NCBI GenBank assembly: GCA_022841475.1
Contig: JALHRJ010000002.1
Span: 124,001 to 188,000, forward strand
Source of the DNA: Cyclobacteriaceae bacterium
GTDB taxonomy: Bacteria; Bacteroidota; Bacteroidia; Cytophagales; Cyclobacteriaceae
Length of the DNA stretch: 64,000 nt
Reading direction: 5' to 3'
In this document: positions 32,317 through 40,980 of the stretch, in pieces
Layout: the number at the start of each line of letters is the position of its first letter
Position numbering within the stretch: position 1 is the stretch's first letter
The notes under the pieces: model-generated
Seen by the model: only the letters and a program-made list of their open reading frames with translations
Told to the model about the DNA's origin: nothing
Database searches by the model: none
Program-made: the position numbers and the translations under genes

Positions 32317-32393
32317 GATTGTGAACCTCGCACTTTTTATAGATGGAAGCAATAGCATTTTAACTATTGCTTCCAAGTTACCAAATTACAAAA

Positions 32394-33614
32394 TTACGGA
32401 GCTACTGGTGTTAAAATCCCATTGGGTTTAACAATAACCGGAATAGACTGTCCATTCTGATTAACCAAACCGCCGTTGATTAACGAAATTGTTTCAGTGC
32501 CAGCCGGGATATAGAACACTTTTTCAACTGCTTTCAAACCTTCGGCATAAGCAAGGTAAATGATAGTAGATGCATACTCAGGATATTTCTGGTACAAATC
32601 GGCAATAACGGCTTCACGTGCCGTTTCCGATTGAGCCTTTAATGCAGAAATCTGAACCTGAATTTCAGCCTGTGCTTGTTCATAAAGCAAACCAAGTGCA
32701 TCATTTGTAGCACGGGCGTCAATGACACCGCGTTCTGCTGAAATAGCAGTTTGCTGGATACTAGCGGAAGTGGCTTGAGCCGCAAATTGTTCGTTCTGGC
32801 TGGCAGCAGTAACACGAATTTCGGCTTGAACCTGTGCCTCGCGCTCCAAACCCTGATTAAAAGCAAGTGTGGCATTGGCTACAGCCAACTGAGCATCCTG
32901 ATTGGCCTTTGAAATCTGTGAAATACTATCACGAATTTCCTGCGGGAGTTCAATGTCAACAATGTTAACAGTTGTAACAACAATGCCGAGTGGTTCAACA
33001 ATTCTGTTCCATTCACCTTCAACGCAATTTGCTAAATCGTTACGACTATTACCAGCCGCCGTTGTAGCAAGTTCGCGACTCCCAACACAAACGCGGGTCG
33101 ATTGCAAAATTGCATTATACATTTGTGTCAATAGCGCTTCATCGCTAACATAAATACTAGCCCACTGTGACCACAAATTACGCGCAGCAGCAAAACCTTC
33201 ACCTGATGTAACACCAACAGAAGAAAGTAGGCCATTGCGAAAAACAACACCAGATACAGTAACACCGATAATCTGGTCGATACCATCCCCTTCTCCACCT
33301 GCAAGTGCTACTTCAGGAATTTGTAGCATAGTCGAAACACCGCTAACGTTGATGTTACGAATATCAGCGCCAAAATCAAACGGGTTTGTATACAGCCCCG
33401 GTGCTAATACTTCAACAAACTGACCGTTACGAAGTAAAACACCAACTTCAGTTGCCTGAACCGTTGTGGGCCAATAACCAAAGAAAGGTGTGCCGGGTAA
33501 TATGATAAACATAAATAGCGCAGCAACTAAAAATAGAATGCCACACCCTAAACCGATTTTAGCCGAACGATTCAAAACGAACTCTTCGCCATCACTGGAA
33601 GTATAACGAGGCAT
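32394..33614 (-). CDS. SPFH/prohibitin-family (Band 7) membrane protein, 406 aa
   Basis: One N-terminal membrane helix (about residues 18-42, G-C-G-I-L-F-L-V-A-A-L-F-M-F-I-I-L). An SPFH domain follows (V-G-V-L-L-R-N-G-Q-F-V-E-V-L-A-P-G-L-Y, then V-T-V-N-I-V-D-I-E-L-P), then a long Ala/Gln/Glu-rich coiled coil (about residues 235-345) and a hydrophobic C-terminus. Family members form membrane rings or scaffolds and often protect or recruit proteases. Prohibitin-like genes recur in large phages, where their role is unknown. Own promoter at 33650-33678. Confidence 0.88.
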   Translation of the reverse strand: MPRYTSSDGEEFVLNRSAKIGLGCGILFLVAALFMFIILPGTPFFGYWPTTVQATEVGVLLRNGQFVEVLAPGLYTNPFDFGADIRNINVSGVSTMLQIPEVALAGGEGDGIDQIIGVTVSGVVFRNGLLSSVGVTSGEGFAAARNLWSQWASIYVSDEALLTQMYNAILQSTRVCVGSRELATTAAGNSRNDLANCVEGEWNRIVEPLGIVVTTVNIVDIELPQEIRDSISQISKANQDAQLAVANATLAFNQGLEREAQVQAEIRVTAASQNEQFAAQATSASIQQTAISAERGVIDARATNDALGLLYEQAQAEIQVQISALKAQSETAREAVIADLYQKYPEYASTIIYLAYAEGLKAVEKVFYIPAGTETISLINGGLVNQNGQSIPVIVKPNGILTPVAP

Positions 33615-33649
33615 ATGAAACTCCTTAGATTGAATTAAACAATAATTTT

Positions 33650-33678
33650 ATTATAAACAATGAAAAGGAAAATCGCAA
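33650..33678 (-). promoter_or_regulatory. promoter of the SPFH gene, 17-bp spacer
   Basis: Minus strand TTGCGA (33678-33673), 17 bp, TATAAT (33655-33650). A small hairpin (C-C-C-T-A-A / T-T-A-G-G-G, about 33679-33695) just upstream may end the preceding transcript; the same hairpin-then-TTGC arrangement precedes 45311-45339. Confidence 0.65.
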
Positions 33679-33698
33679 GCCCTAAATATTAGGGGAAA

Positions 33699-34097
33699 CT
33701 AACCTTCTACAAATGTTAATGGAATAACTGAATTTGCCTTGTGAATACGCAAATCGTGATTCCAGTCGGGAATTTCATCGGGAATCCAGCCCCAAGTCAT
33801 AAATTCTGTTTTCGGATTTTCGCGCATCAATTCAGTAAATGGACGATACATTTCTGGTAGATTCAAACCTTCAAGAACATCAGCAAAATCCGTTCCGTTA
33901 AGAATGTTACGCTTGAAAGTCATAAACCCACAAGAAACAAACTCCGATTCATCCACAACCGGAATGTCATCAAATTCATCGTTATCTTCATAAGTTAAAT
34001 CAAAAATTTGTAGAAAATAACCAGATACTTTATCATGACCAAACGCAACTTCAAATTTACTATCTTCGGTATAATACTGATAACTATGGCGCGACAT
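33699..34097 (-). CDS. hypothetical protein, 132 aa
   Basis: Not recognised. Acidic alpha/beta protein (L-T-Y-E-D-N-D-E-F-D-D-I-P-V-V-D-E) with a Trp-rich C-terminus (F-M-T-W-G-W-I-P-D-E-I-P-D-W). A copy of the scattered palindrome lies 17 bp in front of its start. Confidence 0.65.
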   Translation of the reverse strand: MSRHSYQYYTEDSKFEVAFGHDKVSGYFLQIFDLTYEDNDEFDDIPVVDESEFVSCGFMTFKRNILNGTDFADVLEGLNLPEMYRPFTELMRENPKTEFMTWGWIPDEIPDWNHDLRIHKANSVIPLTFVEG

Positions 34098-34113
34098 AAT
34101 TAAACTCCTTTTG

Positions 34114-34137
34114 AAATAGTTCGAAATCGAACGTTTT
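34114..34137. repeat. copy 4 of the 24-bp palindromic motif
   Basis: AAATAGTTCGA-AA-TCGAACGTTTT, between the stop of the gene at 34136 and the ribosome site of the gene at 34097. Confidence 0.55.
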
Positions 34138-34459
34138 AATAGTTTTCAAATCTAACAAATTGAATATCACCCACTTTGTAACCTGCAACAAAGTTCATTG
34201 AAAAAAATGCATATCCACCTTTTCCATTGCAAAACCCCTCTATATAAAATTCAACCTTTTTAGTTAAGCGCCACCATTCGCGCTTGTTTTTTGGGTTTGA
34301 ATCGTGATAAGTTTTATCTTCGTACAACCGATTATCGGACGATAGTATGTAATGGCTATAATTCTCACCCAAATCGTATGTATAAGCTACGTTATCACCG
34401 ACAACAACAGGACTAAAATCAACAGGTGTTTCAAAAATAATCCAATCATGCGGGGCCAT
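34136..34459 (-). CDS. hypothetical protein, 107 aa
   Basis: Not recognised. Beta-rich and aromatic (N-V-A-Y-T-Y-D-L-G-E-N-Y-S-H-Y-I-L). Start chosen at the ATG at 34459 (GAGG 6 nt upstream), giving a 14-nt overlap with the preceding gene rather than the 26-nt overlap of the longer frame. Confidence 0.6.
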   Translation of the reverse strand: MAPHDWIIFETPVDFSPVVVGDNVAYTYDLGENYSHYILSSDNRLYEDKTYHDSNPKNKREWWRLTKKVEFYIEGFCNGKGGYAFFSMNFVAGYKVGDIQFVRFENY

Positions 34460-35201
34460 AGTCAGCCTCAACTTTATCGTTTTGCTTATCGATCAATAAT
34501 TGCTGGTACTCATCAACTAAATAGCTTTCGTATTCCTTAAGAATAGAATGAATCGAGTCGTAACGAACCCAAAGTTCTTTAGCTTTTTGCAAAATTTCTT
34601 CTTGACTATATTGTTCAATAACAAATTTAGGTTTACCATTTTCTTCTACAAACGGCGCAACAATATTTGTATCAACAAACTCCAAATAAGGTGGTTCGCT
34701 CATGGTCAAATTATTTGAAATACGATAACTGTCGCCACCTTCAGAAAAATTTAGCATCAAAAATTCGTAACTTTGTAAACCTTGATAGGGATAAATAGAA
34801 AACATTTTCAAGCGATAAGTGTAATAATACTTAGTAGCCCATAATCCAATGGTTATAGGTGACTTTCGTAACAATTTGGTTGCCTCTTGAATAGTTACAG
34901 GCCAGCGATGTGACCGCGCAAATGGAATTGCAACCAAACCGCGTTCGATAAGAGTATCAACAAACGAACGAACTGCATAAGAAGAATCCCACCATTCATA
35001 GAGTCCATCGGTCATAATCATGGCGCTAGTTAAATCGCCATTTTCTTCAGGGCGCACTTGACGCATTCCAATGTGATTAACAACATAACGTTCTGCTTCA
35101 ACGACATTTTCATCGTTTAAAAGTTGTCGCAACTTAATAATATCGTTATCAGTAGCAGTAATGATTAGATTAGAATTACTTGAATCAATTTTGTAATCCA
35201 T
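34446..35201 (-). CDS. hypothetical protein, 251 aa
   Basis: Not recognised. N-terminal helical region resembling a truncated helix-turn-helix (L-I-E-R-G-L-V-A-I-P-F-A-R-S-H-R-W), then Tyr-rich alpha/beta. Its ATG overlaps the preceding stop by one base (TAATG). Confidence 0.65.
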   Translation of the reverse strand: MDYKIDSSNSNLIITATDNDIIKLRQLLNDENVVEAERYVVNHIGMRQVRPEENGDLTSAMIMTDGLYEWWDSSYAVRSFVDTLIERGLVAIPFARSHRWPVTIQEATKLLRKSPITIGLWATKYYYTYRLKMFSIYPYQGLQSYEFLMLNFSEGGDSYRISNNLTMSEPPYLEFVDTNIVAPFVEENGKPKFVIEQYSQEEILQKAKELWVRYDSIHSILKEYESYLVDEYQQLLIDKQNDKVEADYGPA

Positions 35202-35611
35202 TAAAGTTTACCAGTCCTCTTTTGCGTAATATAGATTTGCAATTCTGTCCACAAATCACCCAAAAATGAATCGGGTTTAACATACCAAACGACATCAGAT
35301 ACTCGGAGAACCGATTCACTGTCGTACTTTGTTACATAATTGATGCTATTATTAACACGCGACTTTTCATAAAGCCCAGTTTGTATAGTTGATTCAATAT
35401 CGCCATTAGAAACACGAATGGCTTTTGTAACCGTTAAGTTCAAGTTGTTTCCAATAAATCCAGTAATACGGACATGGCGTGGTGGAAACACGATATTATC
35501 CCCAATAGCACCGATTTCATGCAATGTTGCAATTTCGCGCACGACAACATCCGAGTAAAAATGCAAACTAAATGGCTTCAACATGACAATAGACTGATTG
35601 TACAAATGCAT
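35201..35611 (-). CDS. hypothetical protein, 136 aa
   Basis: Not recognised. Beta-rich middle (I-V-F-P-P-R-H-V-R-I-T-G-F-I-G-N-N-L-N-L-T-V-T). AAGG lies 8 nt before the ATG at 35611. No convincing promoter was found in the 232-bp gap upstream. Confidence 0.65.
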   Translation of the reverse strand: MHLYNQSIVMLKPFSLHFYSDVVVREIATLHEIGAIGDNIVFPPRHVRITGFIGNNLNLTVTKAIRVSNGDIESTIQTGLYEKSRVNNSINYVTKYDSESVLRVSDVVWYVKPDSFLGDLWTELQIYITQKRTGKL

Positions 35612-35843
35612 ATTTTTAACCTTATCTTAACAAAATATTTTGATTTTTATTCTAAAAGCACTGCATCGAAAAATCAATAGTCAAAGTGTGTTATAGTGAG
35701 TTTATCTAGCGCTAGAAACTTATCCTCGAAACAAAGAAAGGTGTCAACAATGAAATGAAACACTTCGACTTAACTTCAGGTTGTTTTTTGTTAGGGGGTG
35801 ATCTATGCTTCTATCAACTAGGGTAACAACCTAGCACATAATC

Positions 35844-35871
35844 AAAAAGGCGCATTCAATTGCGCCTTTTT
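35844..35871. terminator. bidirectional intrinsic terminator
   Basis: Perfect 11-bp stem A-A-A-A-A-G-G-C-G-C-A / complement with a 6-nt loop, T-runs on both strands. The stop codon of the gene at 35856 lies inside the loop. The stretch 35612-35843 beyond it holds no gene that I can support. Confidence 0.8.
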
Positions 35872-36341
35872 GTGACCACCAAGTCGTGTAACATAAAGCG
35901 CGAAAAATTCTCAAATGTCATCCAGTGGGTGACGTTTTCAACAAACCCGGTTATCTTATCGTGTTGATTAGCCCACCAAATTTTACCTTCATCATCAAAT
36001 CCAAAGTAGTGAGCCGTTGAAATCTTAAACCCATCTGTAATAATAACCTTGTCAGAAGTAGAAGGCAATTGAGTTTTAACATCAAACCAAAAACTTGATA
36101 AATAATATGTGTGTTCTAAAATCTCGGTTTTCAATACCGAAACTAATGCAAAACGATTAGAAAACTCATCAACAATTTCTTGATAATAACCCGATTCCTT
36201 ATGTTTCATAAGTGCAGCCGCCGCGATTGCAGCAGATTTATTATCGAAGAAACGTTTTACAACAAGAGTCACTACATTCCCAGAATCGACACCGGAAATG
36301 TGAATGTTGAGTTCGTATTTAACATCAGTAGCAATTGTCAT
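35856..36341 (-). CDS. hypothetical protein, 161 aa
   Basis: Not recognised. Strands at the N-terminus (Y-E-L-N-I-H-I-S-G, N-V-V-T-L-V-V-K-R-F-F), a helix (A-A-I-A-A-A-A-L-M-K-H) and a strand-rich C-terminus. Its 3' end is part of the terminator stem-loop. Confidence 0.65.
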   Translation of the reverse strand: MTIATDVKYELNIHISGVDSGNVVTLVVKRFFDNKSAAIAAAALMKHKESGYYQEIVDEFSNRFALVSVLKTEILEHTYYLSSFWFDVKTQLPSTSDKVIITDGFKISTAHYFGFDDEGKIWWANQHDKITGFVENVTHWMTFENFSRFMLHDLVVTKRRN

Positions 36342-36360
36342 GATTTAAATTCCTTGCAAT

Positions 36361-37284
36361 CTAAATGACAAACAAGTGTGGTTTAACATAATATTTAGGA
36401 TTATAAAGTTGAAACTGATGACTTAAGTCAAAAAACGGAAATTCAAAAATAAAACGAATACCAGTTTTTCGATTGTTATCAACAGGAGCGCCTATATCGC
36501 GACTAATAACGCTTTTATCTAAATTTATATAAACCGGATGTCTTGTCATGGTTATATGTTCAGGAAGAAAAAAATAAATATTAGGCTTCAGACCCAAGAA
36601 AAAAGCTGTTTTACTATTTAAAATTGTCTTTCTATCTTCGTCGCCAATACGAATATTGCTATTGTGCAAGACGGTTTTGTAATCAAATGTGTCAGCAAAT
36701 TCATTGAAAAACAAATCACGGTTAAATAACGGCGAACCTAAATACGAGTCATATCCATAAACATAACGTTGTGAACTATTTTTCACTCGTGAAATTTTGA
36801 GCAATTGTTCACTGGACAAGTGCCACACACTATTTCTATCCATTTGATGTTCAATTTCATAAACATTTTTTGGATTATTAATCAAATTTTCAAACTTTAG
36901 TTCAAAAAGTTCAGCTTTTTTGTGAAAAATTGCAGAAAATCCCTTGCGCGAATCCATACGACGCTGTAACGCTTCAGCAAGCATTTTTGTAAACAACGAA
37001 TGCGTAAACAATTTATAAAGCTCAAGGGTTAAACTTGACAACAAACCATTTAAGTTTGACAGTTGATTTGGTGAGTTGCGATGTGTATCAATCGTAACAG
37101 TTATTGAAAAGCGATTAGCGGTACTTTTCAACCCAGATGTAAAAACAAACTCGGCTTCGCTAAAATAGTTGTCACCGCGCATTTGTGCAACCATTAAGTC
37201 AGAAAACTTAACATCCATTTCAACAATGTCTTCGTTTGTTTCAAGGTGCGAAACAAGAATACTTTGAGCGCTTTTGTTAGGCAT
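36361..37284 (-). CDS. hypothetical protein, 307 aa
   Basis: Not recognised. Alpha/beta, basic and Phe/Asn-rich (T-R-H-P-V-Y-I-N-L-D-K-S-V-I-S-R-D). No ligand-spaced cysteines or nucleotide-binding loop seen. 6 nt from the preceding gene. Confidence 0.65.
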   Translation of the reverse strand: MPNKSAQSILVSHLETNEDIVEMDVKFSDLMVAQMRGDNYFSEAEFVFTSGLKSTANRFSITVTIDTHRNSPNQLSNLNGLLSSLTLELYKLFTHSLFTKMLAEALQRRMDSRKGFSAIFHKKAELFELKFENLINNPKNVYEIEHQMDRNSVWHLSSEQLLKISRVKNSSQRYVYGYDSYLGSPLFNRDLFFNEFADTFDYKTVLHNSNIRIGDEDRKTILNSKTAFFLGLKPNIYFFLPEHITMTRHPVYINLDKSVISRDIGAPVDNNRKTGIRFIFEFPFFDLSHQFQLYNPKYYVKPHLFVI

Positions 37285-37290
37285 TTTACA

Positions 37291-37632
37291 TTAATCTCTA
37301 TACTGATAAGAATATGGGTGATAGTTCATACTACAAGTGCGACGTTGTGCTGCAATAACGATACGAATACGCTCAGGTTTTTCTCTCCAAAATGGACTTT
37401 TAAGCCAGACGCGTATAGTTTCAGCGCGAGGACATCTGTGATGCTTAGATTGCAAATCGAGGTTGTCAGCAAAAGCCAGTGCGTCCTCAACGGTGTTAAT
37501 ATGTTGCAGTACATATTTAGCATAAAGGTAGTCATCAATTTGCATACACGAATTCTGATAATGACAGCGAATAGCTTCTTCGATTACCCGAATTGACATG
37601 TCTGGCGTTAAATCAAAAACAGAAACCATCAT
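37291..37632 (-). CDS. hypothetical protein, 113 aa
   Basis: Not recognised. Helical with several cysteines (Q-N-S-C-M, H-H-R-C-P-R, R-T-C-S-M) but no clear zinc-site spacing. First coding gene downstream of the tRNA-Ser transcript, which may read through into it. Confidence 0.6.
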   Translation of the reverse strand: MMVSVFDLTPDMSIRVIEEAIRCHYQNSCMQIDDYLYAKYVLQHINTVEDALAFADNLDLQSKHHRCPRAETIRVWLKSPFWREKPERIRIVIAAQRRTCSMNYHPYSYQYRD

Positions 37633-37659
37633 TGTTTTTCCAAAAATTAATAAAAAGTG

Positions 37660-37855
37660 GGGCGGGGTGGAATTGCACCTGTATTTTACTACCCTGCTGC
37701 ATTGCTACAGCAAACCCTCTTGCTTTATGTTGTCCGTTGCGCCGCATTGGGTCTATCGGCCTGACGAGACTATGCCAAAACTTACTACATCCCCGCAATG
37801 CCCAATCATCGCCCTGAATGTACGGCATATAAAGGTTCAGACTACGGCCCCTCAG
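37660..37855 (-). ncRNA. unassigned structured RNA downstream of tRNA-Ser
   Basis: Co-transcribed with tRNA-Ser. The two ends are complementary (G-G-G-G-C at about 37852, G-C-C-C-C-A at about 37664), followed by a T-rich run. Inside are hairpins such as G-C-T-G ... C-A-G-C and C-T-G-A-A ... T-T-C-A-G and a near-T-loop sequence (T-G-C-A-A-T-T). It could be a degenerate tRNA pair or a separate small RNA; I cannot fold it into a standard cloverleaf. Confidence 0.35.
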
Positions 37856-37949
37856 CGGAATAGAAGCGATTCGAACGCTTAATGCGATAGGTCATATCGC
37901 ACTGTCACTTAGCAGGCGACTTCCGAACACCAATACGGATTGCTATTCC
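37856..37949 (-). tRNA. tRNA-Ser (anticodon GCU)
   Basis: Complete class II cloverleaf: acceptor G-G-A-A-T-A-G / C-T-A-T-T-C-C, D-stem T-C-C-G / C-G-G-A, anticodon stem G-T-C-G-C / G-T-G-A-C with loop C-T-G-C-T-A-A (anticodon GCT, reads AGC/AGU), long variable arm with a 7-bp stem, T-arm A-A-G-C-G / C-G-C-T-T with loop TTCGAAT, discriminator G. No CCA is encoded, so 3'-end maturation needs a CCA-adding enzyme, one of which is encoded next door (37984). The promoter at 37960-37987 starts transcription only a few bases upstream. Confidence 0.93.
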
Positions 37950-37959
37950 AATAAATGCG

Positions 37960-37987
37960 ATTATAACAGAAATTGGCGCAAAGTCAA
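37960..37987 (-). promoter_or_regulatory. tRNA promoter, 16-bp spacer
   Basis: Minus strand TTGACT (37987-37982), 16 bp, TATAAT (37965-37960). Predicted start about 37953, just ahead of the tRNA 5' end at 37949. Confidence 0.85.
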
Positions 37988-39399
37988 GCGTTTGCGCCAA
38001 TCCACATTTTGCCACCTTCAACATCAGAAAAAGCGCCATCCAGTTGAGCTTCAAACGCAGCATTCAGAATAACTGAAAACTGTTTTGAAGGCTTGTGACC
38101 CATTTCAATCAGATGGCGTCCCATCATAATTGGCTTCGGGCGAGCATCCAGAACCGCAACTTGTTCTGCCATCAGTTCAATGTCTATCATTTGCTGTGGC
38201 TTTCCCATTGGCAGGGGTGGTCGCCCGCTATGGTCAGCCTCAACAATCGCACTCATGTCGCGAATGTCGATTTCATTTGCAATCCGACGAACGCTGGCAG
38301 GAGTTACATTCAGTCCGATGTGACGCATATGATTCTTTACCATACAGGCAATACGGTCAACCAGCGCATCCTTTTCCTGCCCTTCGCCACAAAAACGCCC
38401 GATTTCGCGCATAAAATTAACCGTAATTGGAACACCAACAATATCGTGCGCAGGGTTATGAATTCGATTATCATCACCGACAACAAAAGTATCGGGCTTA
38501 CCAAAGTCATGTGCCAGCGCCGCAAACATACGCGCAACCCGGTCTTCACCAGTAACATTGTCGCGAACACAAATCATGTGCATCGCATCACATACATGCA
38601 TCGTATGCGCCAGAACGTTTCCTTCAGGATGCCAAGTTGCGTCTTGTTCACAAGCAACAATATCGCAAATAGCCGGGAACAGTTCGTTATCAAAAGCCGA
38701 AATCCAGCCAACATCCAGCAGGAATTGAATACCAGCACTAGGCTTAATGCTCTTTTCCGCCCACTTACGCCACTCTTCCCAAATCCGTTCTTTTGACAGA
38801 AACTTAAACTCCCGTTTCATTTCGCGCATCATTTGACGGTCACGATTATCATCAACAACGTGCATATCAAATCGTGCCGCAAATTGCATCCCGCGCAGAA
38901 CACGCAGTGCATCTTCAGCGAAATGAAAACTGGTTGGGCGCAGAATTCGATTGACAATATCCTGAGTTCCGTTAAATGGGTCGATAACAGTATTGTTGTT
39001 AATATCCCAAAAAGCAGAATTCATGGTAAAGTCACGACGCGCAGCCGCATCATTCATGCTCATGTGTGGGTCAGAAACAACATCAAAATTCTTATGACCA
39101 ACACCCACCTTATTATCGCGACGAGGCAGCGAAAAATCAAAGTCGCCATCATGTTCGGAAAACAACTTGATAACACCGAATTGTTTACCGACAATATCGA
39201 CCTTACCGAAATGACTCACAATTTCGATTATTTTGCTCATGTCGATGTCAAAAACTTCAACATCAAAGTCTTTGTTGACAATGTTTATGCCATGAATTTT
39301 GTTAAACAACATATCACGAACTGCGCCCCCGACAACAAAGGCTCTGCCACCTTTGTTCGAAATGGCTTCAAAAATATCGTGTAGAATTTTGGGTGGCAT
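37984..39399 (-). CDS. cca: CCA-adding tRNA nucleotidyltransferase, 471 aa
   Basis: Adds CCA to tRNA 3' ends. Class II nucleotidyltransferase head: F-V-V-G-G-A-V-R-D-M-L at residue 21, K-D-F-D-V-E-V (metal-binding D-x-D), R-R-D-F-T-M-N-S-A with N-x-x-x-D-P-F-N-G, then L-R-V-L-R-G-M-Q-F-A-A-R-F. An HD-type domain follows (H-P-E-G-N-V-L-A-H-T, A-A-L-A-H-D-F-G-K), as in E. coli-like enzymes. It lies between tRNA-Ser, which lacks CCA, and the tRNA-like RNA array, a logical context. Promoter at 39439-39466. Confidence 0.93.
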   Translation of the reverse strand: MPPKILHDIFEAISNKGGRAFVVGGAVRDMLFNKIHGINIVNKDFDVEVFDIDMSKIIEIVSHFGKVDIVGKQFGVIKLFSEHDGDFDFSLPRRDNKVGVGHKNFDVVSDPHMSMNDAAARRDFTMNSAFWDINNNTVIDPFNGTQDIVNRILRPTSFHFAEDALRVLRGMQFAARFDMHVVDDNRDRQMMREMKREFKFLSKERIWEEWRKWAEKSIKPSAGIQFLLDVGWISAFDNELFPAICDIVACEQDATWHPEGNVLAHTMHVCDAMHMICVRDNVTGEDRVARMFAALAHDFGKPDTFVVGDDNRIHNPAHDIVGVPITVNFMREIGRFCGEGQEKDALVDRIACMVKNHMRHIGLNVTPASVRRIANEIDIRDMSAIVEADHSGRPPLPMGKPQQMIDIELMAEQVAVLDARPKPIMMGRHLIEMGHKPSKQFSVILNAAFEAQLDGAFSDVEGGKMWIGANA

Positions 39400-39438
39400 A
39401 CAGCACCTTATCTTTCAAAATCGCATCGCTATAATAAC

Positions 39439-39466
39439 AGTATAGGTTATAAAGCTACTTTGTCAA
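39439..39466 (-). promoter_or_regulatory. promoter of the cca gene, 16-bp spacer
   Basis: Minus strand TTGACA (39466-39461), 16 bp, TATACT (39444-39439). Confidence 0.85.
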
Positions 39467-40569
39467 GCAGTTTGAAACGGGAGAATTTTACGACAAAGGT
39501 TTGCTGTATTTTCTTTTCTCTGATTAAAATAGGGATTACGAAAATCGAGATTGTCGTTCATTTCATGAATAAACGCTTCAATTTCATCGTCTGTGCTATT
39601 GAATACAAAGTAAACAATATACTCTACATCGTCATCCGGGTCAAATTCATTCGGAAGTGTCAAACTCTTAATACGTTTGAACAAATAAGGAATTAGCATG
39701 AAATGTAACGGAATATCAATATCCCTGTGGAAATCATCTATTTCAAGCCAATTATTTTCAAGCAACAGTTCAAACATCATTTTATATTCATCATCGGATG
39801 CTTTGCCAATGTACCATTTGAAATCGTATTCGTAACTATTCATTGTCTCAAGAAACAATTCGTATACAACACATTCTCGTTGTTCAACAATAGCAGTTGT
39901 TAACTCAGGCAGCGTATACACCTTTAGATTTCTATCGCCCTTAAAATTTTTGTCCTCAAAATAGACATTGTTCTCATCATGCGATATATAATGGACGGTC
40001 TTTCCAGTTGTTCGGAAAACATCAGCAAAAAAATCATTCCAGTCCGACTGCGCCTGATAATTTTCAGTCATGTGTACAAGATTCAAAATCTGATAGTAGC
40101 CCGAATTGATATAAAACCAGTCTGCATACGGAGTTGGGTTTCCCTGATAAGTATCCAAGACTTTTAGAATAAATTGTCTCCCGCGATAAGGCCAAGTCAT
40201 AATACGCCACACCTCATCGGGAAATTGAAGCAAATCATTGTGAGCCGTATTAATAACTGCTTCTCGCGTAATCGATACGTCACGATAATCACCTAACATG
40301 GCAATAGAAGCAAAGCAAGCCTTATAAGCGTCCCAATCCTTACGAAAAATTTGTCCATCGCGACGTTTATGTGTTTCAAAAACCTCGTTTAACAAAAATG
40401 CGCGATAGGAAGTTAACAAAACACCTTGTTTATCACGATAACAATAATCACCGTTATCATATTGTATAATTTCCCAAAAATTTCCATCTAAGAAATCGGG
40501 CAAAACAGCGCTACTTGTCATATAGGTGTCATTTATACAGTCTAAATCAAACTTATCAAAGTTATTCAT
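39463..40569 (-). CDS. hypothetical protein, 368 aa
   Basis: Not recognised. Very acidic and aromatic (D-Y-C-Y-R-D-K-Q-G, Y-E-Y-D-F-K-W-Y-I-G-K, D-P-D-D-D-V-E-Y-I-V-Y). The start is placed at the ATG at 40569, which has AAGGAG 11 nt upstream; the longer frame begins inside the promoter. A likely promoter is TTGATT (40629-40624) with TATAAA (40608-40603). It lies immediately below the terminator of the RNA array. Confidence 0.65.
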   Translation of the reverse strand: MNNFDKFDLDCINDTYMTSSAVLPDFLDGNFWEIIQYDNGDYCYRDKQGVLLTSYRAFLLNEVFETHKRRDGQIFRKDWDAYKACFASIAMLGDYRDVSITREAVINTAHNDLLQFPDEVWRIMTWPYRGRQFILKVLDTYQGNPTPYADWFYINSGYYQILNLVHMTENYQAQSDWNDFFADVFRTTGKTVHYISHDENNVYFEDKNFKGDRNLKVYTLPELTTAIVEQRECVVYELFLETMNSYEYDFKWYIGKASDDEYKMMFELLLENNWLEIDDFHRDIDIPLHFMLIPYLFKRIKSLTLPNEFDPDDDVEYIVYFVFNSTDDEIEAFIHEMNDNLDFRNPYFNQRKENTANLCRKILPFQTA

Positions 40570-40641
40570 AGTAAAAAGTTCTCCTTTTTGAGTAGCTTCG
40601 ATTTTATAGCAAATAACCAACAGAATCAAGTCTCAAAAAAC

Positions 40642-40668
40642 AAAAACCGCATATTACATGCGGTTTTT
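40642..40668. terminator. strong intrinsic terminator of the tRNA-like RNA array
   Basis: Perfect 11-bp stem (A-A-A-A-A-C-C-G-C-A-T / complement) with a 5-nt loop; the minus strand continues T-T-T-T-T-G-T-T-T-T-T-T-G. Works in both directions and separates the RNA array from the gene at 40569. Confidence 0.85.
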
Positions 40669-40678
40669 TTTGCTATTA

Positions 40679-40811
40679 ATTTAAAGACAAGTTGCCATCG
40701 ATTGTGTTTTAGATGCTACCACTACACCAAGCTGACTTTCGCCAACTGGAAGATTCGAACTTCCCCTCTCTTTTTTCAGGAAGATAAACAACCAACAATC
40801 AGTCTTTAATT
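40679..40811 (-). ncRNA. Y-RNA-like tRNA mimic, unit 1
   Basis: The 5' and 3' ends pair (T-T-A-A-A-G-A-C with G-T-C-T-T-T-A-A), then come a conserved C-T-G-A / A-C-T-T-G internal loop and a second helix (G-A-T-T-G-T / A-C-A-A-T-C). The far end holds tRNA parts in permuted order: T-arm (G-G-A-A-G, TTCGAAT, C-T-T-C-C), an acceptor-like 7-bp stem closed by a GAAA loop (40730-40747), then a D-arm (T-A-G-T-G-G-T-A-G). Bacterial Y RNAs (YrlA type) have this design: a Ro-binding stem plus a tRNA-like module. Not a translatable tRNA; no anticodon can be assigned. Confidence 0.75.
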
Positions 40812-40830
40812 GTCAAAAAGTATACAAAAT

Positions 40831-40961
40831 ATAAAGACAAGTTATAACAATCGAGTTTTTAGTGTGCTACCATTACACCAAGTTGGCTACTGCCAACCAT
40901 GAGATTCGAACTCACACCACTCGTTCCAAATACGATAAACGATTGTATTCAGTCTTTAATT
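40831..40961 (-). ncRNA. Y-RNA-like tRNA mimic, unit 2
   Basis: Same plan as unit 1: closing helix T-A-A-A-G-A-C / G-T-C-T-T-T-A, conserved loop, second helix A-C-A-A-T-C-G / C-G-A-T-T-G-T. Then T-arm G-T-G-A-G, TTCGAAT, C-T-C-A-T; acceptor-like stem G-G-T-T-G-G-C / G-C-C-A-A-C-T closed by AGTA (40881-40898); D-arm with A-A-T-G-G-T-A-G. Sequence differs from unit 1 in the helices, but pairing is kept, which argues for selection on the structure. Confidence 0.75.
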
Positions 40962-40980
40962 GTTAAAAGGATTAATAAGC

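Noticed and set aside
37660-37855. A second and third ordinary tRNA after tRNA-Ser, or a two-piece tmRNA.
   Set aside because: T-loop is imperfect and stems do not close into a cloverleaf; ends pair for only 5-6 bp. Kept as unassigned structured RNA.
37593-37882. Plus- and minus-strand frames over the tRNA-Ser region.
   Set aside because: They cover the tRNA and structured-RNA stretch and lack ribosome sites.
38095-39384. Plus-strand frames of 233 and 183 codons opposite the CCA enzyme.
   Set aside because: Shadow frames of a clearly identified enzyme gene.
40741-40900. Reading the tRNA-like array as ordinary intron-containing tRNAs (unit 2 5' half joined to unit 1 3' half; the acceptor strands would even pair perfectly).
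   Set aside because: Unit 1 would be left with an unmatched 5' half and unit 3 with an unmatched 3' half. The closing and second helices covary within units (unit 3 differs on both strands), not between neighbours.
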